Below, piece after piece: positions 1 through 6,033 of a stretch of 9,644 nucleotides of DNA. A program made the position numbers and the translations under genes. The stretch is from Lentzea sp. GTDB lineage: Bacteria; Actinomycetota; Actinomycetes; Mycobacteriales; Pseudonocardiaceae. Below the pieces are notes generated by a model. It was not told the origin of the DNA, searched no databases, and was given only the letters and a program-made list of their open reading frames with translations. The first letter of the stretch is position 1, and the number at the start of each line of letters is the position of its first letter. The stretch lies in assembly GCA_030146905.1 (NCBI GenBank), contig JASLAV010000361.1, forward strand, positions 1 to 9,644. The letters run 5' to 3'.

Positions 1-546
1 GTCGTCCAGCGAGAGGTCGACCTTCAGCGGCAGCCGGACCTCGGTCGCGAAACCGTCCGGCGCGGACTCGGCGCACGGCCACACCAGGCGCAGCACCGGC
101 ACGTCGCCACCGCGCTCCGACGCCAGCTCCGGCACCTCGGCGCGGGTCCTGTCGGCGGAGAACTCCACGCCACCCGACGTGGAGACGACCCGCGGCGCGT
201 CGGTCACGGCGAGCACGGCAGCGAAGCCGACGCCGAACTGACCGACGCCGGACTCCTTCGCCGAGGCCCGCAGCGACGCCAGCGCGGCGACGCCGGCCCT
301 GGTCAGGGGAGCACCCGTGTTCGCCGCGCGGAGCTCACCGTCGACGAGCGTGATCCGCAGCACACCGGGCTCGGCACCGGCCGCGTCGGCGGCGTTCTGG
401 GCGAGCTCGACGAGCAGGCGGTCCCGGTAACCACCGAGGCGGAGGTCCTCTTCGGCGTTCGCGTCTTCGCGGAAGCGGGTGGGCGAGCCGCGCCACGCGG
501 CGAGGACCGAGGTGCGCAGGGCCTCGGTGCCGAACGGGTCGGTCAC
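1..546 (-). CDS. GHKL / sacsin-type ATP-binding protein (3' end cut by window edge)
   Basis: The first 182 residues are visible; the C-terminal part lies beyond the left edge. The sequence shows a GHKL (Bergerat) ATP-binding fold. The N-box is E47-x3-N51-x2-D54 in the stretch ELAQNAADAA. ANTG at 75-78 sits where the second nucleotide loop is expected. The glycine-rich lid GVGQFGVGF is at 100-108. This combination is typical of Hsp90 and sacsin N-terminal ATPases rather than histidine kinases, and no kinase H-box or transmembrane segment is visible. The usual DxGxG second motif is degenerate here, so ATP hydrolysis is not assured. The start is a GTG whose GTGA overlaps the TGA of the upstream DUF3027 gene, which implies translational coupling and a shared transcript. 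Actinobacterial relatives are annotated as sacsin N-terminal ATPase-like proteins; their substrate is unknown. The family call is solid; the cellular role is not. Confidence 0.8.
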   Translation of the reverse strand, partial: MTDPFGTEALRTSVLAAWRGSPTRFREDANAEEDLRLGGYRDRLLVELAQNAADAAGAEPGVLRITLVDGELRAANTGAPLTRAGVAALASLRASAKESGVGQFGVGFAAVLAVTDAPRVVSTSGGVEFSADRTRAEVPELASERGGDVPVLRLVWPCAESAPDGFATEVRLPLKVDLSLDD

Positions 547-1271
547 TCCGAGACGTCCAGCTGGGCGTCGTCGTAGACGAGGTCGGCGACCGGCACCATC
601 GGGCTGATGTCCACCTCGACCTGCGAGTGCGCGCCGCAGCCGTACTCGACGTGCACGACGTGGCCGTCCGCGGGCGCGATCTCGTTCGCGCACACGCCGA
701 AGGCCGCACCGAACGCACCGGCGACGCGGGTGTAGAAGCCGCACGTGCCGCAGTGCGCGGGGGCGCTGCGGGCCATGTCGGAACGGGGTCCGAAGTCCGA
801 GCTCGCCCAGCGCTCGGCTGCGTCCAGGCGGCCCTCGCGGGACAGGACGCGGGTGCGGCCGAGGCCGATCTCCAGCGCCACGTCCTCGATCGCGGGGTCG
901 TCGGACTGCACGTAGGCCTCGATGAGGCGCGGGTCGTCCTCGCGGGGCGGCATCAGGTCGCCGACACCGAGGTCACCGGCGCGCACCCGCTCGCTCCACG
1001 GCACCCACTCGGGGGCCACCAGGGCGTCCTGGCCGGGCAGCAGCACGACCTCGCTGACCGACACCGGGCACCCCTCGCCGGCGGAGGCGACGGTCACCGC
1101 CCAGTTCCAGCCGCGGTAGCCGGCGTGCTCCGCCTCGAACAGGTGCGTGACGGAGTGTTCGTCCTCACCGTGCACACCGACGTGAGCGCCGACGCGTTCC
1201 ACACCTGCCTCTTCCTCGGCGGCGGCGCGGGCGAGATCAACGGCGTCAAGAAGCATCTCAGTCGCGGTCAC
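543..1271 (-). CDS. DUF3027 family protein
   Basis: About 242 residues with no known biochemical activity. I recognise the actinobacterial DUF3027 family from the run GVGDLMPPREDDPRL, the following SDDPAIE segment, and a C-terminal cysteine cluster. That cluster is CGTC, then a lone Cys in GVCANE, then YGCGAHS. The spacing suggests a four-cysteine metal site, but this is inference. There is no signal peptide or membrane helix, so the protein is probably cytoplasmic. The reading frame stays open upstream to 1361, but the extra 30 residues would overlap the divergent gene and look non-native. I prefer the GTG at 1271, just before the conserved helix TATEMLLDAVDLARAA. A CACAAT box ends 7 nt before that codon and there is no Shine-Dalgarno, so the message may be leaderless. 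The GHKL ATPase gene follows with a 4-nt overlap. From memory, the M. tuberculosis homologue is Rv0883c. Confidence 0.85.
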   Translation of the reverse strand: MTATEMLLDAVDLARAAAEEEAGVERVGAHVGVHGEDEHSVTHLFEAEHAGYRGWNWAVTVASAGEGCPVSVSEVVLLPGQDALVAPEWVPWSERVRAGDLGVGDLMPPREDDPRLIEAYVQSDDPAIEDVALEIGLGRTRVLSREGRLDAAERWASSDFGPRSDMARSAPAHCGTCGFYTRVAGAFGAAFGVCANEIAPADGHVVHVEYGCGAHSQVEVDISPMVPVADLVYDDAQLDVSE

Positions 1272-1278
1272 ACGATGA

Positions 1279-1309
1279 ATTGTGCCGCAGGTCTTCGCCG
1301 GGACGAAAA
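1279..1309 (-). promoter_or_regulatory. Possible leaderless promoter for the DUF3027 gene
   Basis: On the minus strand, CACAAT (1284 to 1279) matches TATAAT at four of six positions and lies 7 nt from the GTG start. A T-rich TTTTCG (1309 to 1304) lies 19 nt upstream of it as a weak -35 candidate. The call is low confidence; its main support is that other genes in this window show the same spacing. Confidence 0.3.
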
Positions 1310-1329
1310 CTCGTGCCACCCTCCGTTGG

Positions 1330-2082
1330 GTGCGCTCACCCGTCTGGCTGGTCCTCGTCACGATCTTGGCAGCCTGTTCGACTCAGCAGGAAACAAAACC
1401 GCAGGTGGAAGTCCTGCAGAAGATTCCGCACGACGCAACCGCGTTCACCCAGGGGTTGGAACTCGTCGACGGCGTCCTCTACGAGGGCACCGGCCTGGAG
1501 GGCCAGTCGTCGATGCGGGCGCTCGACCCGGCGAGCGGCAGCGTGCAGAAGAAGGTCGACCTCCCCCCTGACTTCTTCGGCGAGGGCATCACCGTCGTCG
1601 GCGACACCATCTGGCAGATCACCTGGCGCAACGGCGTCGCGATCGAACGCGACCGCAAGACGCTGAACGAGCTCCGCCGCGTCGAGTACCAGGGCGAGGG
1701 CTGGGGCATCTGCGACGACGGGAAGCGCCTGGTCATGAGCGACGGCACGGCGAAGCTGACCTTCCGCGACCCGCGGACGTTCCAGGAGACGGGGAGCGTG
1801 CAGGTCACGAGGGACGGTCAGCCCCTGACCCAGCTCAACGAGCTGGAGTGCGTCGGCGGCAAGGTCTGGTCGAACGTGTGGAAGACCGACGAGGTCGTCC
1901 GCATCGACCCCGCCACCGGCAAGGTGACCAACACCTACGACCTGGCCTCGCTCAAGCCCTCCGGCGACGTGGACGTGCTCAACGGCATCGCGCACATCCC
2001 CGGCACCGACGAGTTCCTGGTCACAGGCAAGAACTGGCCGACCATCTTCCGGGTGAGGTTCAACGGGATGGGGCAGGATTGA
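1330..2082 (+). CDS. Glutaminyl-peptide cyclotransferase, lipoprotein
   Basis: This predicted enzyme converts N-terminal glutamine of peptides or proteins to pyroglutamate with release of ammonia. It resembles the plant/bacterial-type cyclase, a five-bladed beta-propeller (Glu_cyclase_2 family) unrelated to the animal zinc enzyme. With the GTG at 1330 it has 250 residues. The N-terminus is a signal sequence ending in the lipobox LAAC (Cys16), so the protein should be lipid-anchored on the outer face of the membrane. Family landmarks are FTQGLEL, EGTGLEGQSS (acidic residue in the expected active-site region), LNELECVGGKVWSNVW and the C-terminal NGIAHIPG...TGKNWPTIF. An in-frame GTG at 1282 would add 16 residues but leaves only 10 bp to the divergent DUF3027 start, so I favour 1330; neither start has a clear Shine-Dalgarno. 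It is first in a plus-strand unit with the MFS permease 3 nt downstream. The enzyme family is confident; the substrates are unknown. Confidence 0.85.
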   Translation: MRSPVWLVLVTILAACSTQQETKPQVEVLQKIPHDATAFTQGLELVDGVLYEGTGLEGQSSMRALDPASGSVQKKVDLPPDFFGEGITVVGDTIWQITWRNGVAIERDRKTLNELRRVEYQGEGWGICDDGKRLVMSDGTAKLTFRDPRTFQETGSVQVTRDGQPLTQLNELECVGGKVWSNVWKTDEVVRIDPATGKVTNTYDLASLKPSGDVDVLNGIAHIPGTDEFLVTGKNWPTIFRVRFNGMGQD

Positions 2083-2085
2083 CGT

Positions 2086-3612
2086 GTGACGGGCGACCGC
2101 GGGTGGAGTGAGGAACCGGGTCAGAAGCGCTACCCGTGGCAGGACGACGAGTACCAGCCGCGGCAGCGCGGCGGACCCGCGTCCGAGCACGGCTTCCAGC
2201 CCCCGCCCGCGGGCCGGGCACGCCGCCCGCAGGACACCCGGCCGCTGCCGAACTCCGACCAGCAGACCACCCCTACGCCCAAGCCGCCGAAGAAGCTCAC
2301 GGTCACGCGCGTCGCGTGGTTCCGCAGCAAGCAGCTCTCGCAGCAGGCGGTCGCGGCGTTCCGGCGCGCGGCCCGCGCCGACGGCGCCGGGAAGTCCGGC
2401 ATGACCTCGGTCACCTACGCGGTGATGATGAACTACGCCGCCGACGCCGCCATGGCCGTGGCGCTGGCGAACACGTTGTTCTTCAGCGCGGCGACCGCGG
2501 AGTCCAAGACCAAGGTCGCGCTCTACCTGCTGATCACGGTCGCGCCGTTCGCGTTGATCGCGCCGGTGATCGGCCCGTTGCTGGACAAGGTCCAGCGCGG
2601 GCGGCGGCTCGCGCTGGCCGTGTCGTGCGTGCTGCGGGTCGGGCTGGCGGTCGTGATGGCGCTCAACTTCGACAACTGGCTGCTGTACCCGGCCGCGCTC
2701 GGCAGCATGGTGCTCTCGAAGTCCTTCACCGTGCTCAAGTCCGCGATCACCCCGCGCGTGCTGCCGCCGGAGATCACGCTGTCCAAGACCAACGCCCGCA
2801 TGACCGTCTTCGGCCTCGCGGCGGGCGGCGTGTTCGGCGCGGTCGCCGCGGGCTTCGCGAACCTGTTCGGCTCGCCGGGCGCGCTGTGGTTCACCGCGGT
2901 GCTGTGCCTGGTGAACGCCTGGTTCTGCATGAAGATCCCGTCCTGGGTCGAGGTGACCGAGGGCGAGGTTCCCGCGACGCTGCGGGAGAGGCCCGCCAAG
3001 CAGCGCGTGTCCCGGCACATCGTGGTCGCGTTGTGGGGCAACGGTTCCATCCGCATGCTGACGGGGTTCCTCACGCTGTTCGCGGCGTTCGTGGTGCGCG
3101 AGCAGACCGAGGGCGACGCGGTGCGGCAGCTGCTGCTGCTCGGCGTGATCGCCGGTGCCGCCGGTGTCGGCAGCTTCCTGGGCAACGCGATCGGCGCTCG
3201 CCAGCACTTCGGCAAGCCGGACGAGATCGTCCTCGCCTGCGTCGGCACGGCACTTCTCGCCACGATCGCGGCCGCCGCGCTGCCGGGCCTGGTCACCGCC
3301 GCGATCGTCGGCCTGCTCGGCGCCACGGCGTCGTCGCTGGCCAAGGTCAGCCTGGACGCGGTGATCCAGGACGACCTGCCGGAGGAGTCGCGCGCGTCGG
3401 CGTTCGGCCGCTCGGAGACGATCCTGCAGCTCGCCTGGGTCTTCGGTGGCGCGCTGGGCGTGCTGCTGCCCGCGACGTTCTGGGTCGGCTTCCTCGTGCT
3501 GGCCGCGCTGCTCGCCCTCGGCCTCACGCAGACGTGGATGTACCGCAACGGCACGTCGTTGCACCTGGTCTTGGGCAGGCTCGTCCGCAAGCCCGCTCCG
3601 GCCACCCCGTAG
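2086..3612 (+). CDS. MFS transporter with long cytoplasmic N-terminal tail
   Basis: A 508-residue membrane protein. Residues 1 to about 95 form a hydrophilic tail rich in Pro, Arg and Gln (including YPWQDDEYQ), probably disordered and cytoplasmic. About twelve hydrophobic segments follow, from roughly residue 105 to 495. The loop after the second segment carries GPLLDKVQRGRRLA, matching the acidic/basic MFS loop 2-3 signature. A conserved helix-loop, SLAKVSLDAVIQDDLPEESRAS, lies late in the protein and is typical of this actinobacterial MFS subgroup. The start is GTG at 2086 with AGGA at 2075-2078, 7 nt upstream, and 3 nt after the stop of the cyclotransferase. DUF2771 follows 9 nt downstream, so the three are very likely co-transcribed. 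From memory, Rv0876c followed by Rv0875c is the corresponding mycobacterial pair. The substrate cannot be read from sequence; drug-efflux labels would be unsupported. Confidence 0.88.
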   Translation: MTGDRGWSEEPGQKRYPWQDDEYQPRQRGGPASEHGFQPPPAGRARRPQDTRPLPNSDQQTTPTPKPPKKLTVTRVAWFRSKQLSQQAVAAFRRAARADGAGKSGMTSVTYAVMMNYAADAAMAVALANTLFFSAATAESKTKVALYLLITVAPFALIAPVIGPLLDKVQRGRRLALAVSCVLRVGLAVVMALNFDNWLLYPAALGSMVLSKSFTVLKSAITPRVLPPEITLSKTNARMTVFGLAAGGVFGAVAAGFANLFGSPGALWFTAVLCLVNAWFCMKIPSWVEVTEGEVPATLRERPAKQRVSRHIVVALWGNGSIRMLTGFLTLFAAFVVREQTEGDAVRQLLLLGVIAGAAGVGSFLGNAIGARQHFGKPDEIVLACVGTALLATIAAAALPGLVTAAIVGLLGATASSLAKVSLDAVIQDDLPEESRASAFGRSETILQLAWVFGGALGVLLPATFWVGFLVLAALLALGLTQTWMYRNGTSLHLVLGRLVRKPAPATP

Positions 3613-3621
3613 GCTGCTGAC

Positions 3622-4077
3622 GTGCGTCGACTTGCTTCCGTGATGGCTGCCAGCGTTCTCGTGCTGACGGGGTGCGCGTTGCCCCGCCACTACCCCGAGG
3701 TCACGTTCTACGCGAACGGCAAGACGATCCGGGTCGAGCCTGCGGTCTACTGCGACGTCAGCGGCGACAACTGCGCGGAGCAGGCCAAGCCCGCGCAGCT
3801 CAGGGTTCCCGCCGGCAAGGTCGTGCAGATCTCGGTGGACGGCCAGCTCGCCGACGGTCTCTGGGAGGCCGTCTTCCTCTACCGGGACTCCGAGGGCAAG
3901 GAGCAGACCACGGGCACCGGCCTGCTGGGCAAGGGCGAGAACTTCACCTACACCCTCGCCCTGCCGGACAAGACCGACCAGCTGATGGGGATCGAGATCC
4001 ACGAGGCGGCCGCGGCGGTGCTCGAGACCGGCCAGCCGTTGCTGCGCGGTTACTGGGCCGTCGAGGTCACGGGCTAA
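3622..4077 (+). CDS. DUF2771 family lipoprotein
   Basis: A 151-residue secreted lipoprotein of unknown function. The 18-residue leader has two arginines, a hydrophobic core and the lipobox LTGC, with Cys18 as the lipidated residue. The mature part is short and beta-rich. It contains PEVTFYANG, two further cysteines (YCDVSGDNC) that could form a disulfide outside the cell, LRVPAGKVVQISV, and a closing YWAVEV strand. This pattern matches DUF2771, an actinobacterial exported family that resembles a single immunoglobulin-like or beta-sandwich domain; the fold statement is inference. The GTG start lies 9 nt after the MFS stop and has no strong Shine-Dalgarno, so translation probably depends on the upstream gene. 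Its reading frame overlaps the convergent HD-domain gene by 4 nt. Conserved co-location with the permease suggests a shared envelope function. Confidence 0.82.
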   Translation: MRRLASVMAASVLVLTGCALPRHYPEVTFYANGKTIRVEPAVYCDVSGDNCAEQAKPAQLRVPAGKVVQISVDGQLADGLWEAVFLYRDSEGKEQTTGTGLLGKGENFTYTLALPDKTDQLMGIEIHEAAAAVLETGQPLLRGYWAVEVTG

Positions 4078-4658
4078 CGCCTGCCGAAGGCCTCCCACCA
4101 GTCGCTGGGAGCGATGCGCAGGGCGCTGTCGAGCAGCGCCTTGCCGGTGTCGGTGACCACGGACGCCCGCATGGTCTCGATGAAGAGCTCCATCTTCGAG
4201 ATGCCCGCGGCCTGGTACTCCCTGGCCTGCAGGAGGAGTTCGAGCTTGTCCGCGTCACGCGAGCAGCGCGCCTCCGGCGTGTGGTCGTCGCCCTTGGCGG
4301 ACTCGTGCTCGGCGACCAGCGCCTCGATGTGCGCGGCCAGCGGTGCGGGCAGGTGCTGGACCTGGTCCCTGGCAACGGTTTCCGGCGACACCCTCAGGTC
4401 GACGTAGAGCTTGCCGACGTACGGGATGTCACCGGTGCGCGCCTCCGGCACGTCGTGGAAGAGGCCCAGCGTCGCCGCCCTGTCCGGGTTCGCGCCCTCC
4501 TGCACGGCGATCGCGTGCGCCAGCACGCCCACCCGGAACGAGTGGGCTGCCACCGACTCGGGGTTCTGCACCCCCGCGAAGAGCCATCCCGCCCTGGGCA
4601 GGCGTTTGAGCTGGCCGACCTCGTAGACGAACTCGACGATGCGATCCGCGTCAGACAT
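4074..4658 (-). CDS. HD-domain phosphohydrolase, YfbR/HDDC2-like 5'-nucleotidase
   Basis: This 194-residue protein looks like a metal-dependent HD hydrolase of the YfbR/HDDC2 group, whose studied members remove phosphate from deoxynucleoside 5'-monophosphates. The metal-site residues are complete: H39 in ESVAAHS, H68-D69 in FHDVPEARTGDIP, and D137 in RDADKLE. E72 and D77 of the same motif, the catalytic/substrate positions in this group, are also present. The N-terminal LKRLPRAGW followed by NPESVAAH is characteristic of HDDC2-type proteins. The ATG start is preceded by AAAGGA at 8 nt spacing, the clearest Shine-Dalgarno in the window. It lies 13 nt downstream of the cold-shock gene, so the two should share a transcript. 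Tail-to-tail overlap with the DUF2771 gene (4 nt) leaves no room for a conventional terminator. The substrate is inferred from the family, not shown. Confidence 0.88.
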   Translation of the reverse strand: MSDADRIVEFVYEVGQLKRLPRAGWLFAGVQNPESVAAHSFRVGVLAHAIAVQEGANPDRAATLGLFHDVPEARTGDIPYVGKLYVDLRVSPETVARDQVQHLPAPLAAHIEALVAEHESAKGDDHTPEARCSRDADKLELLLQAREYQAAGISKMELFIETMRASVVTDTGKALLDSALRIAPSDWWEAFGRR

Positions 4659-4671
4659 GACGCTGATCCTT

Positions 4672-5061
4672 TTACGGATCGAGGTCCCGCGCCACCGCCC
4701 TGACGATCTCGGCGATGAGCTTCATGTTCTTCTTGTCGGACGGGTAGCGGCCCCGGCGCAGATCGGGCTGGACCTTGTTCTCCAGCAGCTTGATCATGTC
4801 GTCGACCAGGCCGTGCAGCTCCTCGGCGGGACGGCGGCGCGCCTCGACCACGGACGGCGCGGGGTCGACCAGGCGCACGGACAGCGCCTGCGGGCCGCGT
4901 CGGCCCTCCGCCATGCCGAACTCGATGCGCTGGCCGGCCTTCAGACCGGTGACGCCGGGGGGCAGTGCGGATTTGCGGACGTAAACGTCCTCGCCACCGT
5001 CCTGGGTGACGAACCCGAAGCCCTTCTCCGTGTCGTACCACTTGACCTTGCCGGTCGGCAC
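4672..5061 (-). CDS. cspB: Cold-shock protein with C-terminal extension (CspB type)
   Basis: Residues 1-65 form a cold-shock domain, a five-stranded OB fold that binds single-stranded RNA and DNA. GKVKWYD is at 4-10, the RNP1-like KGFGFV at 13-18, and the RNP2-like DVYVR at 25-29. Here Tyr and Arg replace the usual Phe and His of VFVH. Unlike 67-residue Csp proteins it continues to about 129 residues, with a charged, probably helical tail ([14 protein letters not shown]... to AVARDLDP). I recall the same tail in mycobacterial CspB (Rv0871), which also begins directly at [10 protein letters not shown] therefore choose the GTG at 5061, which has GGTGA 5 nt upstream; an ATG at 5073 and a GTG at 5070 are alternatives adding 3-4 residues. 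It heads a two-gene unit with the HD hydrolase. The function is probably RNA chaperone; the role of the tail is unknown. Confidence 0.9.
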   Translation of the reverse strand: MPTGKVKWYDTEKGFGFVTQDGGEDVYVRKSALPPGVTGLKAGQRIEFGMAEGRRGPQALSVRLVDPAPSVVEARRRPAEELHGLVDDMIKLLENKVQPDLRRGRYPSDKKNMKLIAEIVRAVARDLDP

Positions 5062-5150
5062 CGCGCTCACCATTCCCAAGCTTGTCGCACAACGAACGCG
5101 CCCGGGGGCGTACCCAGGACGCGTCCCACCAGAGTAGCCAGAAGACCAGG

Positions 5151-5165
5151 CGGAGGGCACCTCCG
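5151..5165. repeat. Short inverted repeat upstream of the small membrane protein gene
   Basis: CGGAGG, a 3-nt spacer, then CCTCCG form a perfect 6-bp dyad. It is centred about 31 nt before the ATG at 5189, within the expected -35 region, so it could be a repressor site. A second perfect 10-bp palindrome, GGACGCGTCC, sits at 5117-5126 in the same divergent gap. Both are short enough in GC-rich DNA to be coincidental. Confidence 0.3.
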
Positions 5166-5175
5166 TTAGCGCGAC

Positions 5176-5181
5176 TAGCAT
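5176..5181 (+). promoter_or_regulatory. -10 box for a leaderless transcript (small membrane protein)
   Basis: TAGCAT fits the actinobacterial TAnnnT -10 pattern and is followed by exactly 7 nt before the ATG at 5189. Transcription would therefore start at or next to the A of the start codon. No Shine-Dalgarno is visible in those 7 nt, and no recognisable -35 is found at 17-18 nt. Confidence 0.45.
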
Positions 5182-5188
5182 CCGTGCC

Positions 5189-5392
5189 ATGTCCGCTCCG
5201 AAGCTGTTGCCGCTGGCTGTCGGCCTGTTCGCCGTTGGCGTGCTGGCGATCGTCGCGGTCTTCGTGCTCTTCGCCACCGGCCACGGCGACCTGCCGCTGT
5301 GGCTGAACGTCGCCGCCACCTACCTGCCGGCCGCCGGGCTGGGCCTCGGCATCATCGCGGTGATCAGGAAAGCACGCCAGAAGAAGTCCTGA
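5189..5392 (+). CDS. Small two-helix membrane protein, function unknown
   Basis: 67 residues with no family that I recognise. Two hydrophobic segments are visible, about residues 7-29 ([20 protein letters not shown]) and about 38-59 ([20 protein letters not shown]). They are joined by a short loop, [10 protein letters not shown]. The C-terminus is basic (RKARQKKS). By the positive-inside rule the tail is cytoplasmic, giving a hairpin topology. Coding bias is normal for the window: third positions are mostly G/C. The ATG has a TAGCAT box 7 nt upstream and no Shine-Dalgarno, consistent with leaderless expression. Its last 29 bases overlap, antisense, the 3' end of the HAD hydrolase gene. It is divergent from the cold-shock gene. 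Such short actinobacterial membrane proteins are usually uncharacterised. Confidence 0.7.
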   Translation: MSAPKLLPLAVGLFAVGVLAIVAVFVLFATGHGDLPLWLNVAATYLPAAGLGLGIIAVIRKARQKKS

Positions 5393-5981
5393 GCCAGGCG
5401 GGGAACTCGCGCAGGTCCTCCAGCACGACCGCGGCGCCAGCCTCCTCCAGCTCCGCGCGGGAACAGGGCCCGGTGACCACGCCGACGCCCATGGCTCCCG
5501 CCGCGGCGGCTCCGCGCATGTCGCCGACGTGGTCGCCCACGTAGACCGCGGCACCGTGCAGCTTGAGCGACTCGGCCTTGCCCGTCGACCACAGCTCGCC
5601 GTAGAGGTGGTCGACCTCCCAGCCCATCGCGTCGAGGTGCAGCGCGGCGTTCTTGCGGTACTTGCCGGTCACGATCATCGTCTGACCGCCCAGCTCGCGC
5701 ACGGCCTGCAGCGCGGCGGAGGCTCCCGGCAGCGCGACGGTCGCGGGGATCACGACGTCCGGGTACAGCGCGCGGAAGAGCGTGATCAGCTCGGGGATCT
5801 CCTCCTCCGGCACGCCCATGTCGCGGTAGATCATGTCGAGGGGCGGGCCGAGGTTCGCCGCGAAGTGCTCACCGTCGAGGTCGTGTCCGGTGCGGGCGCC
5901 GACCTCGTTCAGCACGGCGGCCATGCCCGGTCGCGGGTCGATGAGGGTCATGTCCAGGTCGAATCCCACGGTGAAAGGCAC
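5364..5981 (-). CDS. HAD-superfamily hydrolase, phosphoglycolate phosphatase-like
   Basis: A 205-residue HAD phosphohydrolase with all four motifs. Motif I is FDLDMT, with nucleophile D8 and general acid/base D10. Motif II is T105 in MIVTGK, motif III is K135, and motif IV is GDHVGD, with metal ligands D150 and D154. A helical cap of the subclass I type lies between motif I and motif II (roughly residues 18-85). This resembles the phosphoglycolate phosphatase/beta-phosphoglucomutase group; the true substrate is undetermined. The open frame extends to 6110, but those residues run through the operator and into the TetR gene. I start at the GTG at 5981, directly before PFTVGFDLD. TAGAGT lies 8 nt upstream and no Shine-Dalgarno is seen, so it may be leaderless. 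It is divergent from a TetR gene with an inverted repeat between them, so TetR control is likely. The 3' end overlaps the small membrane gene by 29 nt. Confidence 0.87.
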   Translation of the reverse strand: MPFTVGFDLDMTLIDPRPGMAAVLNEVGARTGHDLDGEHFAANLGPPLDMIYRDMGVPEEEIPELITLFRALYPDVVIPATVALPGASAALQAVRELGGQTMIVTGKYRKNAALHLDAMGWEVDHLYGELWSTGKAESLKLHGAAVYVGDHVGDMRGAAAAGAMGVGVVTGPCSRAELEEAGAAVVLEDLREFPAWLRTSSGVLS

Positions 5982-5989
5982 AGAACCCG

Positions 5990-5995
5990 ACTCTA
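5990..5995 (-). promoter_or_regulatory. -10 box for the HAD hydrolase gene
   Basis: TAGAGT on the minus strand (5995 to 5990) is followed by 8 nt and then the GTG at 5981. It lies 3 bp beyond the edge of the TetR-type inverted repeat at 5999-6025. A repressor bound there would cover the -35 to -10 spacer. No good -35 is seen at standard spacing. Confidence 0.4.
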
Positions 5996-5998
5996 CGT

Positions 5999-6025
5999 CT
6001 TTACAAAACCCATAACTGTGTAAAG
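5999..6025. promoter_or_regulatory. Probable TetR operator between HAD and TetR genes
   Basis: CTTTACA and TGTAAAG form a perfect 7-bp inverted repeat separated by 13 bp; the repeat unit totals 27 bp. The segment is markedly AT-rich against the surrounding DNA. It ends 8 bp before the GTG of the TetR gene and lies 17 bp from the divergent HAD start. Size, symmetry and location fit a TetR-family operator giving autorepression and co-regulation of the HAD gene. The TTTACA in each arm also resembles a -35 box (five of six to TTGACA), so the repeat may overlap both promoters. Confidence 0.65.
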
Positions 6026-6033
6026 GTGTTCGA

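Noticed and set aside
1282..1329. An upstream start for the cyclotransferase at GTG 1282
   Set aside because: It would leave 10 bp between divergent start codons and lengthen the signal peptide without a ribosome site. It is kept only as an alternative.
2136..3620. A 494-codon plus-strand frame overlapping the MFS gene
   Set aside because: This is an arginine/glycine-rich +2 shadow of the permease, without hydrophobic segments. The MFS frame explains the composition and has the ribosome site.
1336..4098. A 920-codon open frame on the minus strand, antisense to the cyclotransferase, MFS and DUF2771 genes
   Set aside because: It is opposite three genes with clear families. Its translation is dominated by Arg, Asp, Glu, His and Gly in low-complexity runs, as expected from the antisense of GC-biased codons, and it has no recognisable domain.
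4394..5554. A 386-codon minus-strand frame spanning the cold-shock region
   Set aside because: It crosses two real genes and an intergenic region in another frame. It has low-complexity Arg/Ala content and no conserved motif.
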